Position numbers and translations under genes: made by a program. Below are positions 48,493-57,493 of a stretch of DNA of 64,000 nucleotides, in pieces. This DNA comes from Nostoc sp. 106C (lineage in GTDB: Bacteria > Cyanobacteriota > Cyanobacteriia > Cyanobacteriales > Nostocaceae): NCBI RefSeq assembly GCF_002154725.1, contig NZ_MTAW01000066.1:1-64000 (forward strand), written 5' to 3'. The notes beneath the pieces were generated by a model, which saw only the letters and a program-made list of their open reading frames with translations, made no database searches and was not told the origin of the DNA. Every line of letters starts with the position of its first letter. The stretch's first letter is position 1.

Positions 48493-49431
48493 TCACAAAG
48501 CTTGTAAAATCTCTTCATCCACAGAAAAATCAATCTCAGCTTTGTCTCGTCCAGATGCTAGATAATCATTTTCAAAAGCATCAGTCAGCCCAGATATCAA
48601 ATCATACTCAGGTTGCCAGCCCAATTCGGTTTGAGCCTTATTCACAGATGCAAAGAAATGCTGCCCCCGCATTGGAAAAGCTTTACGCTTACCGAAATCA
48701 AATTTTTTCGGGTCGTAATGGACAATTTTTACAGCATCGGGTGACTTGCCTGCTGCTTGTCCACAAGCACGAGCTAAACCATCAAAAGTGACAAAGCGAT
48801 CGCCTGATACATTGTAAATCTGCCCTACTGCCTGCTGATTGTCTAAAACTTGAGTCATGGCTTTTGCTAGGTCTTTTACATGGCCTAGCTGCGTAATATA
48901 TAAACCATTTCCAGGAATGGGAATCGGGCGATCGCGGACAATTCTATCAAAAAACCAGCTTTCCAAATCGTTATAGTTACGTGGCCCATAAATATAGGTG
49001 GGACGAATTGAGGTAAAAGGTATGCCGATTTGAGCGAGGTAAGCTTCTGTTTCATGCTTACCCCGATGGCGACTTTTAGGATCTACAGGATCGCCTTCTA
49101 CATGAGGCATTTGGTCAGATTTAAGATATACTCCAGCAGAACTCATATAGACAAAATGTTGTACACGGTCTTGAAAAATTTCTGCCAGTGGTTGAGTATC
49201 AGTAAGTTCTCGTCCATTATTGTCAAAAATGACATCAAAATTTTCCTGTGATAACTTTGCTTTTAACTGGGTAGCGTCAGTGCGATCGCCTATAATTTGT
49301 CCTACTCCCTGTAAGGAAGGTGCAGGTCGATTACCACGATTGAACAGCACCACCTCATGTCCTTGTTCTACTAGCAGTTGAGTTAAGTAAATACCGATGA
49401 ACCGAGTTCCACCTATAATCAAAATTCGCAT
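48493..49431 (-). CDS. NAD-dependent epimerase/dehydratase, CSP41-like
   Basis: 312 residues. Atypical short-chain dehydrogenase: GGTRFIGIYLTQLL, VVLFNRGNRP, FVYMSSAGVYL, IRPTYIYGPRNYND and FFDRIV. This combination is that of the cyanobacterial relatives of chloroplast CSP41b, a protein that binds RNA and ribosomes in plants. A plain sugar-nucleotide epimerase cannot be excluded, given its place upstream of rfbB on the same strand, but the hairpin between them and its different style suggest it is not part of rhamnose synthesis. Confidence 0.8.
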   Translation of the reverse strand: MRILIIGGTRFIGIYLTQLLVEQGHEVVLFNRGNRPAPSLQGVGQIIGDRTDATQLKAKLSQENFDVIFDNNGRELTDTQPLAEIFQDRVQHFVYMSSAGVYLKSDQMPHVEGDPVDPKSRHRGKHETEAYLAQIGIPFTSIRPTYIYGPRNYNDLESWFFDRIVRDRPIPIPGNGLYITQLGHVKDLAKAMTQVLDNQQAVGQIYNVSGDRFVTFDGLARACGQAAGKSPDAVKIVHYDPKKFDFGKRKAFPMRGQHFFASVNKAQTELGWQPEYDLISGLTDAFENDYLASGRDKAEIDFSVDEEILQAL

Positions 49432-49703
49432 AAATTACCGCTTCCTATGTCAGTTGTTGTCAAGGGATTGGGGACTAATATCTAGGAAAAACTGTTACCC
49501 AATACTTGATACCTAATACTTACTACCCAGTATTTAATCCCATGTTTGAGGTTATCAGGTTGTAGCATCCCTCTGGAACCTGTTTTGGGAGAATTACGTC
49601 TTCAGTGAAATCTGGGTTGCTTTCCATTCCTTCATCACAAAGGGAAACTTTTCAGTTAACCTGACAATTTGCTTGCTGTATTTTCCACTTATTTACGTTA
49701 GCT
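49432..49703. other. Divergent spacer
   Basis: 272 bp between the CSP41-like gene and the GT4 gene. Around 49498-49540 short ATACTT/ATACCT units recur. No gene is supported. Confidence 0.35.
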
Positions 49704-50846
49704 GTGCCCTTGAAATATGCTCTGATTCATGAATGGCTGACACCTAAAGCCACTGGCGGTTCAGAACTAGTTGTACAAGAAATTCTGAATCATATAAATG
49801 CGGATTTATATGCTTTGATTGACTTTGAATCCAGCAATCCTAAAAGCTATTTATATCAGCGTCAGATTGGCACAACTTTTCTCCAAAACTTGCCCTATGC
49901 CCGCAATGGTATACAAAAATACTTACCTTTGTTGCCGTTAGCCATTGAACAGCTGGATTTACGTCAATATGACGTAATTCTATCTTCATCTCACGCTGTA
50001 GCAAAAGGAGTTATTACCACTCCCGAACAATTACATATTTGTTATTGCCACAGCCCGATGCGCTATGCTTGGGACTTGACTTTTGATTATCTGCAACAAA
50101 GTCAGTTAGGAAATGGTGTAGCTGGATGGATAACGCGCTATTTATTACATCGTTTGCGTCAGTGGGATGTCTTGTCAGCAAATCGTGTTGATTATTTCAT
50201 TGCCAACTCAGAGCATACAGCTCGCCGAATTTGGCGTTGCTATCGACGAAAATCAACAGTAATTTATCCGCCTGTGAATGTCGAAGCAATGCCTTTTTTA
50301 GCTCAAAAAGAAGATTTTTATCTGATAGTTTCCCGGTTAGTGAGTTACAAGCAAGTATCCTTAATTGTCAGAGCTTTTAATCAACTGCAAAAACCATTAG
50401 TAGTAATTGGTACAGGTCCACAGATGAAATATCTTCGCAAGATGGCGAATTCTCATATCCAAATACTGGGATGGCAACCTGATGATGTAGTAAAAAAATA
50501 TATGGCTAGAGCCAAGGCATTTGTGTATGCGGCTTGTGAAGATTTTGGTATTGCCTTAGTTGAGGCACAAGCTTGTGGTACACCTGTAATTGCCTACGGT
50601 GCAGGGGGAGCGTTAGAAACTGTACAAGATATTCGTTCTTATATTGATACAGGAACAGGCATTTTCTTCAAGGCACAAATAGAAGCTGCTTTAATAGAAG
50701 CAGTAGAAAAGTTTGAAATGTATCAGAATGCATTTAATCCTGAGTATTTGCGATCGCACGCTAGCCAGTTTTCTCGTCAGGTTTTTAGCGATCGCTATCT
50801 AAATTTTTTAGATAAGTGCAGCAAAACAAGGCCATATTTGGAGTAA
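49704..50846 (+). CDS. Glycosyltransferase family 4
   Basis: 380 residues from GTG 49704. YALIHEWLTPKATGGSELVV is the acceptor-side start; YCHSPMRYAWDL is typical of this GT4 subgroup. The donor domain has YPPVNVEAMPF, LIVSRLVSYKQVSLIVRAF, VIGTGPQM and the donor loop AACEDFGIALVEAQACGTPV. It is the first gene of a plus-strand group with a second priming transferase, gmd and fcl. Confidence 0.88.
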   Translation: MPLKYALIHEWLTPKATGGSELVVQEILNHINADLYALIDFESSNPKSYLYQRQIGTTFLQNLPYARNGIQKYLPLLPLAIEQLDLRQYDVILSSSHAVAKGVITTPEQLHICYCHSPMRYAWDLTFDYLQQSQLGNGVAGWITRYLLHRLRQWDVLSANRVDYFIANSEHTARRIWRCYRRKSTVIYPPVNVEAMPFLAQKEDFYLIVSRLVSYKQVSLIVRAFNQLQKPLVVIGTGPQMKYLRKMANSHIQILGWQPDDVVKKYMARAKAFVYAACEDFGIALVEAQACGTPVIAYGAGGALETVQDIRSYIDTGTGIFFKAQIEAALIEAVEKFEMYQNAFNPEYLRSHASQFSRQVFSDRYLNFLDKCSKTRPYLE

Positions 50847-50955
50847 TGGTCAGGATTTTTGTAATTGTTTTGTAGGCTTTTGGAAATTTAAACCCAGAAG
50901 CACCTCCTTTTAGCTTTAAGATTGGGACTATGTGTGGTGTGGATTGTTAAGGAGT

Positions 50956-51717
50956 ATGATGACTGCCCAGAGCTCACTCCTCTCCGGCAAGCGAGGACTA
51001 CGGCAAGATGCTAGCGCATCTGCGCGTACTTTCTTAAAACGCGGTCAACAAAAAAAGACTCCGAGGGTAAAACCCAAAGGTTTGTCTTTTCAAGGTTTAA
51101 ACGGAGAGTTTGCCAAGCGACTGTTTGACATTGTGTTTTCCCTGTTTGTTTTGATTGTATTTTTCCCTGTTTACTTAATCTTGGCCTTACTGATTGCTTT
51201 TAGTTCAGAAGGCCCGATTTTTTATGTCCAAGAAAGGGTAGGTAAAAACTACAAGCCCTTTAATTGTATTAAATTTCGCACAATGGTGAGCAATGCTGAT
51301 GAAATTCTCGTACAAATGATGGAAACATCTCCTCAGATGCGGCAAGAATTTGAAAGCAGCTTCAAGCTCAAACAAGACCCTAGAATTACTAAAATTGGGC
51401 GGTTTTTGCGAATTACTAGCTTAGACGAATTTCCCCAGTTCTGGAATGTTTTAAAAGGAGACATGAGTGTTGTTGGTCCACGACCCTTAGTAGAGGAAGA
51501 ACTTCCAAAATATGGTTATCATATCGATCGGATTTTAACTATCCGGCCGGGAATCACAGGATTATGGCAAGTTTCTGGGCGTAATGATATTCCCTATCCT
51601 CGAAGAGTCCAAATAGACCTGCATTATGTCAAATTTAGAACTTTTTGGCTCGATTTATGGATCATCTTGAAAACCATTGATGTCGTTATTATGCCCAAAA
51701 ATAACGGAGCCTACTGA
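50956..51717 (+). CDS. Second priming sugar transferase (short form)
   Basis: 253 residues; ATG 50956 (or 50959) with AAGGAG immediately upstream. One N-terminal helix (about 55-78, FDIVFSLFVLIVFFPVYLIL) then the full bacterial sugar transferase domain: FKRTMV-type IKFRTMVSNADE, SLDEFPQFWNVLKGDMSVVG, RPGITGLWQVSGRNDIPYPR. It loads a first sugar on undecaprenyl phosphate. It is the second such enzyme in the locus. The first 50 residues are encoded by repeat-like DNA (about 50985-51045, with GATGCTAGCGCATC), which looks like an in-frame dispersed-repeat insertion in a tolerant region. Confidence 0.9.
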   Translation: MMTAQSSLLSGKRGLRQDASASARTFLKRGQQKKTPRVKPKGLSFQGLNGEFAKRLFDIVFSLFVLIVFFPVYLILALLIAFSSEGPIFYVQERVGKNYKPFNCIKFRTMVSNADEILVQMMETSPQMRQEFESSFKLKQDPRITKIGRFLRITSLDEFPQFWNVLKGDMSVVGPRPLVEEELPKYGYHIDRILTIRPGITGLWQVSGRNDIPYPRRVQIDLHYVKFRTFWLDLWIILKTIDVVIMPKNNGAY

Positions 51718-52110
51718 AAAAATACTTAAAGAGTAGATTCTATGGGGCAGTTAATGCCCCCAAACAAAAATTACTGAGCCACCTGTAACCAAAAATCAAA
51801 ACAGATTACATATTATTCTTTAAGCAAAAAATAATATGTAAAAAATTTGTCTAGGCTTAATATAATTCTGGATTAAATAAAGTTTTTGTAAATATTTATA
51901 AAAATTTTAAATAAAAAACTCATAATTTTGATTTTAACTAAATCAAAATACTTGTTAGGTATATTTATACAAGTATATTTGTTGACTTGAAATTTACAGT
52001 ATTAACGAAGATTGGTAGTTTCCCATTAGGCAATTTAGCGATTAACTGCTAGCTTGTATCAGTTAGGCTGTAACTTTTTTTTACCGAAGATAACAAAGGA
52101 ATCACTAAGC
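51718..52110. other. AT-rich spacer before gmd
   Basis: 393 bp, strongly AT-rich. I see no gene. TTGACT near 51978 could be a -35 box, but a good -10 box at the right distance is missing. Confidence 0.3.
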
Positions 52111-53190
52111 ATGGCACAACAGAAACGAGCATTGATTACAGGTATTACTGGTCAAGATGGTTCATATCTGAGTGAGTTTTTGTTAGAGCAAGGTTACGAG
52201 GTTCATGGTATCATCCGCCGAACTTCTACTTTTAACACAGACCGTATCGATCACATGTATGAAGATCCTCACAAAGAAGGCGTGCGGTTGTTTCTTCATT
52301 ATGGCGATTTGACGGATGGTACGACGTTACGTCGGATTTTGGAAGAAGTACAGCCACAAGAAATCTACAATCTAGGTGCTCAATCGCATGTAAGAGTGAG
52401 CTTTGATTCACCAGAATACACAGTAGATGCTGTAGGAATGGGAACACTACGTTTGTTAGAAGCAATTCGGGATTACCAGCGGCGCACTGGAATTCAGGTA
52501 CGGTTCTACCAAGCTGGTTCTTCTGAGATGTATGGTTTAGTTCAAGCAGTACCTCAAACTGAGACAACGCCCTTTTATCCTCGTAGCCCCTATGCTTGTG
52601 CTAAAGTTTATGCCCATTGGCAGACGGTAAATTACCGTGAATCTTACTCTTTATTTGCTTGTAATGGCATACTTTTCAACCACGAATCACCTCGAAGAGG
52701 TGAAACTTTTGTAACACGCAAAATTACTAGAGCAGTTGCTCAAATTGTTGCTGGTAAACAGAAAAAGCTTTATATGGGCAATCTTGATGCCAAGCGAGAT
52801 TGGGGTTATGCCAAGGATTATGTCAGAGCCATGTGGTTGATGTTGCAGCAAGAACAACCAGATGATTATGTAATTGCGACTGGTGAAACCCATTCGGTCA
52901 AGGAGTTTTTAGAATTAGCATTTGCTCATGTGAATCTCCGTTGGCAAGATTACGTAGAGTTTGATGAGCGCTATCTTCGCCCTGCTGAAGTAGAGTTATT
53001 AATTGGTGATGCTACTAAGGCACGCCAAAAGTTGGGTTGGACACCATCAGTAACCTTTGAGGAACTGGTAGCGCTGATGGTGGAAGCAGATCTACAAGCA
53101 CTCGGAGTTACTGCTGCGAATGGAAGTGGTTCATCAGTACTGAATGATATTGCGACTGTTCGACAACAACTGGGCGCTCTCCACTTTTGA
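52111..53190 (+). CDS. gmd: GDP-mannose 4,6-dehydratase
   Basis: 359 residues from ATG 52111 ([20 protein letters not shown]); AAAGGA lies about 10 bases before it. NADP loop [35 protein letters not shown], the catalytic [10 protein letters not shown] and [10 protein letters not shown], and [13 protein letters not shown] all match. It forms GDP-4-keto-6-deoxymannose, precursor of GDP-fucose and related sugars. fcl follows 23 bp downstream. Confidence 0.96.
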   Translation: MAQQKRALITGITGQDGSYLSEFLLEQGYEVHGIIRRTSTFNTDRIDHMYEDPHKEGVRLFLHYGDLTDGTTLRRILEEVQPQEIYNLGAQSHVRVSFDSPEYTVDAVGMGTLRLLEAIRDYQRRTGIQVRFYQAGSSEMYGLVQAVPQTETTPFYPRSPYACAKVYAHWQTVNYRESYSLFACNGILFNHESPRRGETFVTRKITRAVAQIVAGKQKKLYMGNLDAKRDWGYAKDYVRAMWLMLQQEQPDDYVIATGETHSVKEFLELAFAHVNLRWQDYVEFDERYLRPAEVELLIGDATKARQKLGWTPSVTFEELVALMVEADLQALGVTAANGSGSSVLNDIATVRQQLGALHF

Positions 53191-53213
53191 TTCACACTGC
53201 TGAGGATAAAAAT

Positions 53214-54158
53214 ATGACCGCCTTAGAACTAAAAAATAAACGGATTCTCGTTACTGGTGGGTCGGGTTTCCTAGGTCGTCAGGTAATAGATCAGCTGTGT
53301 CAGGCAGGGGCAGATATTGCGAAAATTACAGTACCGCGATCGCGTGAGTGCGATCTGCGCGTTTGGGAAAATAACCAACGTGTCGTTGATCAGCAAGATA
53401 TAGTCATCCACTTAGCAGCTCATGTCGGTGGTATCGGACTCAATCGCGAAAAACCAGCAGAGTTGTTCTACGACAACTTGATCATGGGAACACAGCTCAT
53501 TCATGCTGCTTATCAAGCTGGAGTAGAAAAATTCGTCTGTGTTGGCACTATCTGCGCTTATCCCAAATTTACCCCTGTGCCTTTCAAAGAGGATGACCTT
53601 TGGAATGGCTATCCAGAAGAAACCAATGCTCCCTACGGAGTTGCCAAGAAAGCACTTTTAGTCCAACTGCAAGCTTACCGTCAGCAGTATAACTTTAACG
53701 GTATTTACCTCCTACCCGTCAATTTATACGGACCAGAAGACAACTTTGACACCAGAAGCTCCCATGTAATTCCGGCGTTAATTCGCAAAGTTCATGAAGC
53801 CCAAATCAAAGAAGAAAAGCAACTTTCTGTTTGGGGTGATGGCAGTCCTACTCGTGAGTTCCTCTATTCTCAGGATGCGGCAAGGGGGATTGTTATGGGA
53901 ACTCAACTTTACAACGATTCCGAACCAGTAAACCTGGGAACAGGCTATGAAATCTCAATTCGAGATTTAATCACTCTGATTTGTGAACTCATGGAGTTTG
54001 ACGGTGAAATTGTCTGGGAAACAGATAAGCCTAATGGTCAACCTCGCCGTTGTTTGGATACTGAACGGGCAAAGCAAGCTTTTAATTTTACTGCCCAAGT
54101 CAGCTTTCAGGAGGGGCTAAAAAATACCATTGAGTGGTATCGGCAAAACGCCGCATAA
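53214..54158 (+). CDS. fcl: GDP-L-fucose synthase
   Basis: 314 residues from ATG 53214 with GAGGA about 8 bases upstream. NADP loop [11 protein letters not shown], then [36 protein letters not shown] and PYGVAKKA with the Tyr-x3-Lys. The closely similar family gives GDP-L-fucose from the Gmd product by epimerisation and reduction. It closes the operon; a perfect palindromic terminator follows one base after the stop. Confidence 0.95.
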   Translation: MTALELKNKRILVTGGSGFLGRQVIDQLCQAGADIAKITVPRSRECDLRVWENNQRVVDQQDIVIHLAAHVGGIGLNREKPAELFYDNLIMGTQLIHAAYQAGVEKFVCVGTICAYPKFTPVPFKEDDLWNGYPEETNAPYGVAKKALLVQLQAYRQQYNFNGIYLLPVNLYGPEDNFDTRSSHVIPALIRKVHEAQIKEEKQLSVWGDGSPTREFLYSQDAARGIVMGTQLYNDSEPVNLGTGYEISIRDLITLICELMEFDGEIVWETDKPNGQPRRCLDTERAKQAFNFTAQVSFQEGLKNTIEWYRQNAA

Positions 54159-54192
54159 ACAAATAAGTAGGGCATATGCCCTACTTATTTGT
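54159..54192. terminator. Perfect 34-nt palindrome after fcl
   Basis: Positions 54159-54175 and 54176-54192 are exact reverse complements (ACAAATAAGTAGGGCAT and its inverse). The centre would give a GC-rich stem flanked by A and T runs, a good bidirectional terminator for fcl and the opposing efflux operon. Confidence 0.85.
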
Positions 54193-54289
54193 ATTTTGGT
54201 TTTACGTTCTTGAACAGAATTTTTAATTTCCCTGTAAAGACTTTAGTTCCATCTTAGACAATGCCTAGGCAACGGCTTTCAAGGGTAGA

Positions 54290-55876
54290 TTAATGAGCAA
54301 CAGCACCACCAGTAGCTTTTACCTTTTTAATAAAAACAATAGCAAGACCGCTTAATAATAAGGCAATCCCGATAAAATAAAAACAGTCATTAAAAGCCAT
54401 GACAAAAGCTTCTCTACGAACAATATTAGATATGGATGCGATCGCCTGATTTTGCGCTGTACTCAAATCTGCGCCTCGACTGATGAAATATTGCGTCATC
54501 TGATCAATTCGCTGTTGAGTTTCGGGATTATATAAAGATACGCTATCACCTAATCTATTTGAGTGAAATTGCTCTCTATTAGTTAATAAAGTTGCTAAGG
54601 CTGCAATACCTAAAGAACCGCCCATATTACGCATCATATTAAATAAACCACTTGCCGAACCTGCTTCTTTGGGATTCAATCCAGCTGTGGCGATACTACT
54701 CAGCGGAACCATAATTAATGGTTGTCCCATTGCACGGACAAGTTGCGACCATCTTAATTGATCTAATCCTGTTTGATAAGTCATCCCGGCGTTCATAAAC
54801 GCACTGATAGCAAACAGGGAAACTCCCACTCCCACCATTAACCGTACATCAATGCGTTGCATCAATTTAGGTATAAAAGGAATAATAAATAATTGGGGAA
54901 TACCTGCCCAAATTAATACTTCACCAATTTGTAGCGCATTATATTGTTGAATTTGCGCAAGATATAAGGGCAAAACATAAATTGAACCATATAATCCCAC
55001 CCCTAGGGAGACGTTAACAATACTGGCTAAACCAAAATTACGCCGCAGCACCAATCTTAAATTAATAAATGGTTGCTTGCGAGTTAATTCTATAAATAAA
55101 AATAATGCTATAAAAATTGCCGCTATCACACTTAAGCGGACAATCAAAGCCGAACCAAACCAATCTTTGCGGCTACCTTCTTCTAATACAACTTGTAGGG
55201 AACCTAAGCCAATAGCCATTGAAATAATTCCCCACCAATCGCCTTGTTTGAGCAATTGTAATTGCAGTTTGTCTTGTTTAATGCCATACCATACTCCGGC
55301 AAGCATTAACACCCCAGGAAATACATTTATATAAAAGTTATATTGCCAACTAAAATTTTCTGTTAACCAACCTCCTAATGTGGGGCCAATTGAGGGAGCA
55401 AACACTGCGGTAATAGCAAATGCGGCTAGTCCTACTGATTGCTTGGATGGCGGTAAAGTCGTCAGTACAACTGTCATCGCCGAAGGAATTAAAATCCCAC
55501 CGCTGAAGCCTTGTAAAGCCCGGAAGACAATCATAGAATTGAGATTCCATGACCAAGCACAGCATATAGAAAAAAAGATAAACAGTATAGTATTTACTAT
55601 TAGATAGCGTCGCAGTGAAAACACCCGCGATAACCATCCGGTAAGTGGGATAACTACAATTTCTGCTACTAGATAAGCAGTAGAAATCCAAGACCCCTCT
55701 TCTAAAGTTGCGCCTAAACTTGCTTGAATTTCTTGCAATGAAGCATTAGTAATTTGAATATCTAAAACCGCCATGAATGCGCCAAGCATACTGGCTAATA
55801 CACCAATCCAAGTTCTTAAAGGTATATTTTCTGGTGGTAGGGCAGTATTCGGCTGGATAGCACCTGTATTAGCCAT
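54290..55876 (-). CDS. DHA2-family drug efflux pump (EmrB/QacA type)
   Basis: 528 residues with about 14 membrane helices, as in the DHA2 family. Key motifs: VLDIQITNASLQEIQASLGA (motif D1), GWLSRVFSLRRYLI (motif A), and motif C in FAPSIGPTLGGWL. EmrB pumps work with an EmrA adaptor, here 1.6 kb upstream in the same direction. It exports hydrophobic compounds using the proton gradient. The substrate is unknown. Confidence 0.9.
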   Translation of the reverse strand: MANTGAIQPNTALPPENIPLRTWIGVLASMLGAFMAVLDIQITNASLQEIQASLGATLEEGSWISTAYLVAEIVVIPLTGWLSRVFSLRRYLIVNTILFIFFSICCAWSWNLNSMIVFRALQGFSGGILIPSAMTVVLTTLPPSKQSVGLAAFAITAVFAPSIGPTLGGWLTENFSWQYNFYINVFPGVLMLAGVWYGIKQDKLQLQLLKQGDWWGIISMAIGLGSLQVVLEEGSRKDWFGSALIVRLSVIAAIFIALFLFIELTRKQPFINLRLVLRRNFGLASIVNVSLGVGLYGSIYVLPLYLAQIQQYNALQIGEVLIWAGIPQLFIIPFIPKLMQRIDVRLMVGVGVSLFAISAFMNAGMTYQTGLDQLRWSQLVRAMGQPLIMVPLSSIATAGLNPKEAGSASGLFNMMRNMGGSLGIAALATLLTNREQFHSNRLGDSVSLYNPETQQRIDQMTQYFISRGADLSTAQNQAIASISNIVRREAFVMAFNDCFYFIGIALLLSGLAIVFIKKVKATGGAVAH

Positions 55877-56012
55877 AAAAATTGCTCCAGTTTCAGATTT
55901 GAGGCGCGCAAGAAGGAATATCTATCTATTTTTCAACTTTAAAGCAAAATGTCCGTGAAGCAAAACAGATAAAAGAAATAGTTCTTATCGGTAATTGAGG
56001 ATTGAAAAGCTC

Positions 56013-56045
56013 AGATTACCGACTTCCCTAAAAAGTCGGTAATCT
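56013..56045. terminator. Hairpin between two MFS genes
   Basis: AGATTACCGACTT (56013-56025) pairs perfectly with AAGTCGGTAATCT (56033-56045), loop of 7. It follows the MFS gene ending at 56096. T-runs are weak, and a related hairpin lies at 12720-12765, so it may be a dispersed repeat. Confidence 0.55.
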
Positions 56046-56095
56046 TGTTTGTTACGAATGCTTTAGGAGTTCTATATCCGTGCATAGCAGCCTAT

Positions 56096-57370
56096 TTATC
56101 TTGAAGATTTTAGACTTTTTACAATGCCCTTTTGCTCATAGAGTGGCATAACTAGTTGTCTCAATCCAGGTAGTTGTCTACCAAAAATAATAGAGCCGAT
56201 AATACAAGCGATGCCATCAATAATTAATGTATTAGGAGCGCCAATACGACTTGCTAAGAACCCTCCCAATAAATTGCCTACAGGTATCATTCCTAAAAAT
56301 GACATCGTATACAAGCTCATCAATCTACCACGTTTATCTTCTTCTACAATTGTTTGTAAAAACGTATTGCTGGCGGCAATTTGGAGAATTGTGCCTAAGC
56401 CAACAAACAACATTGTAAATAAAGAAAGTGGTAAAAATCGAGATAGAGCAAAACCAATTAAACCTACTCCTAAAATTGCTGGAGCTATAGCAATTAATTT
56501 ACCAATTCCTAATATTGTTCGCCGTGTAGCTAAATAAATCCCACCCGCTAATGCTCCTACTCCAGAGGCTGCCATTAAAAAGCCTAATGCTTCTGCTCCT
56601 CCTTTAAGAATTTCTTCAGCAAAAATGGGTACAAGAATAGTATTTTGTAATCCCATTAAGCTAACTAAAGTTGATAGCAACAATATAGCTCGGATTGGTG
56701 GAAAGCTAAAAGCATACACAAATCCCTCTTTAACTTGTTGGAGAGGATTACCAGCAATCACTGCAACTTTCCAAGGTTTAATTGTCATCGCTAATAAAGC
56801 GGCAATTACTGCAATGTAACTCAAACCATCAATTAAAAAACAGTAAGCAGCACCAATTCTAGCAATGATTAACCCACCAACTGCCGGACCAATTAATCGC
56901 GCACCATTAATCATTGTTGAGTTGATAGCGATCGCATTGGCTAAATCTTCTCTTCGTTCTACTAGTTCTGGTACAAATGCTTGCCTAGCTGGTGCATCCA
57001 AGGCGTTAATAAATCCTTGAAACAAGCTGAGAGCGATGATGTGCCATACCTGAATCACACCCGTTAGCGCTAGTACCGCCAATGCTAACGACTGAATCAT
57101 GGCCATGATTTGTGTAGCAATTAAGGTACGATACCGAGAAAAGCGGTCTACAAAAACACCCCCAAAAGGAGCAAGAAAGAAACTAGGAATTTGACTAGTA
57201 AAACCCACAACTCCCAACATTAATGCAGAGTTAGTTAGACTATAAACTAGCCAAACCGTAGCAAGTTGTGTCATCCAAGTCCCAATTAGGGAAATACCTT
57301 GTCCGGCAAAAAACAAACGGTAGTTTTTTGATTTTAATGCAGGTAGTTGCGATAGCTTAATCTTAGGCAT
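56096..57370 (-). CDS. MFS transporter (EntS-like)
   Basis: 424 residues, about 12 helices. Begins NYRLFFAGQGISLIGTWM, with GGVFVDRFSRYRTLIATQ (motif A) and DAPARQAFVPELV, all features of the EntS/MFS_3 group. That group includes enterobactin and macrolide exporters. It is placed between the EmrA adaptor and the EmrB pump; whether it shares the adaptor is unknown. TAGTCAT-type heptads lie immediately upstream. Confidence 0.87.
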   Translation of the reverse strand: MPKIKLSQLPALKSKNYRLFFAGQGISLIGTWMTQLATVWLVYSLTNSALMLGVVGFTSQIPSFFLAPFGGVFVDRFSRYRTLIATQIMAMIQSLALAVLALTGVIQVWHIIALSLFQGFINALDAPARQAFVPELVERREDLANAIAINSTMINGARLIGPAVGGLIIARIGAAYCFLIDGLSYIAVIAALLAMTIKPWKVAVIAGNPLQQVKEGFVYAFSFPPIRAILLLSTLVSLMGLQNTILVPIFAEEILKGGAEALGFLMAASGVGALAGGIYLATRRTILGIGKLIAIAPAILGVGLIGFALSRFLPLSLFTMLFVGLGTILQIAASNTFLQTIVEEDKRGRLMSLYTMSFLGMIPVGNLLGGFLASRIGAPNTLIIDGIACIIGSIIFGRQLPGLRQLVMPLYEQKGIVKSLKSSR

Positions 57371-57440
57371 TAGTCAAGAGTCAATGGTTATTAGTCATTG
57401 GTCAATAGTCAAGAGCCAATAGTCATTGGTCATTAGTTAT
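57371..57440. repeat. Ten heptad repeats (TAGTCAT type)
   Basis: TAGTCAA, GAGTCAA, TGGTTAT, TAGTCAT, TGGTCAA, TAGTCAA, GAGCCAA, TAGTCAT, TGGTCAT and TAGTTAT follow in exact 7-base register directly next to the MFS start codon. Inverse units (GACAAAT, GACAAAG) follow at about 57465-57487. This is an STRR array in the emrA-MFS gap. Confidence 0.8.
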
Positions 57441-57493
57441 TGGCTTTTCACAAAGAACAACTGACAAATGACAAAGGACTAATGACAAATAAC

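Noticed and set aside
48493-49431. Epimerase as replacement for the broken RfbB
   Set aside because: It has CSP41-style motifs and lacks the RfbB active-site pattern, so it is unlikely to do this reaction.
51718-52110. Possible gmd promoter at about 51978
   Set aside because: TTGACT is present but there is no convincing -10 box at 16-18 bp.
27685-54158. Whole locus as the known heterocyst envelope polysaccharide island
   Set aside because: No hepA-type ABC exporter or hepB/hepC arrangement is visible; only general polysaccharide genes, so the name would be a guess.
57371-57487. CRISPR-like appearance of TAGTCAT arrays
   Set aside because: Units are 7 bases with no spacers; these are STRR heptads, not CRISPR repeats.
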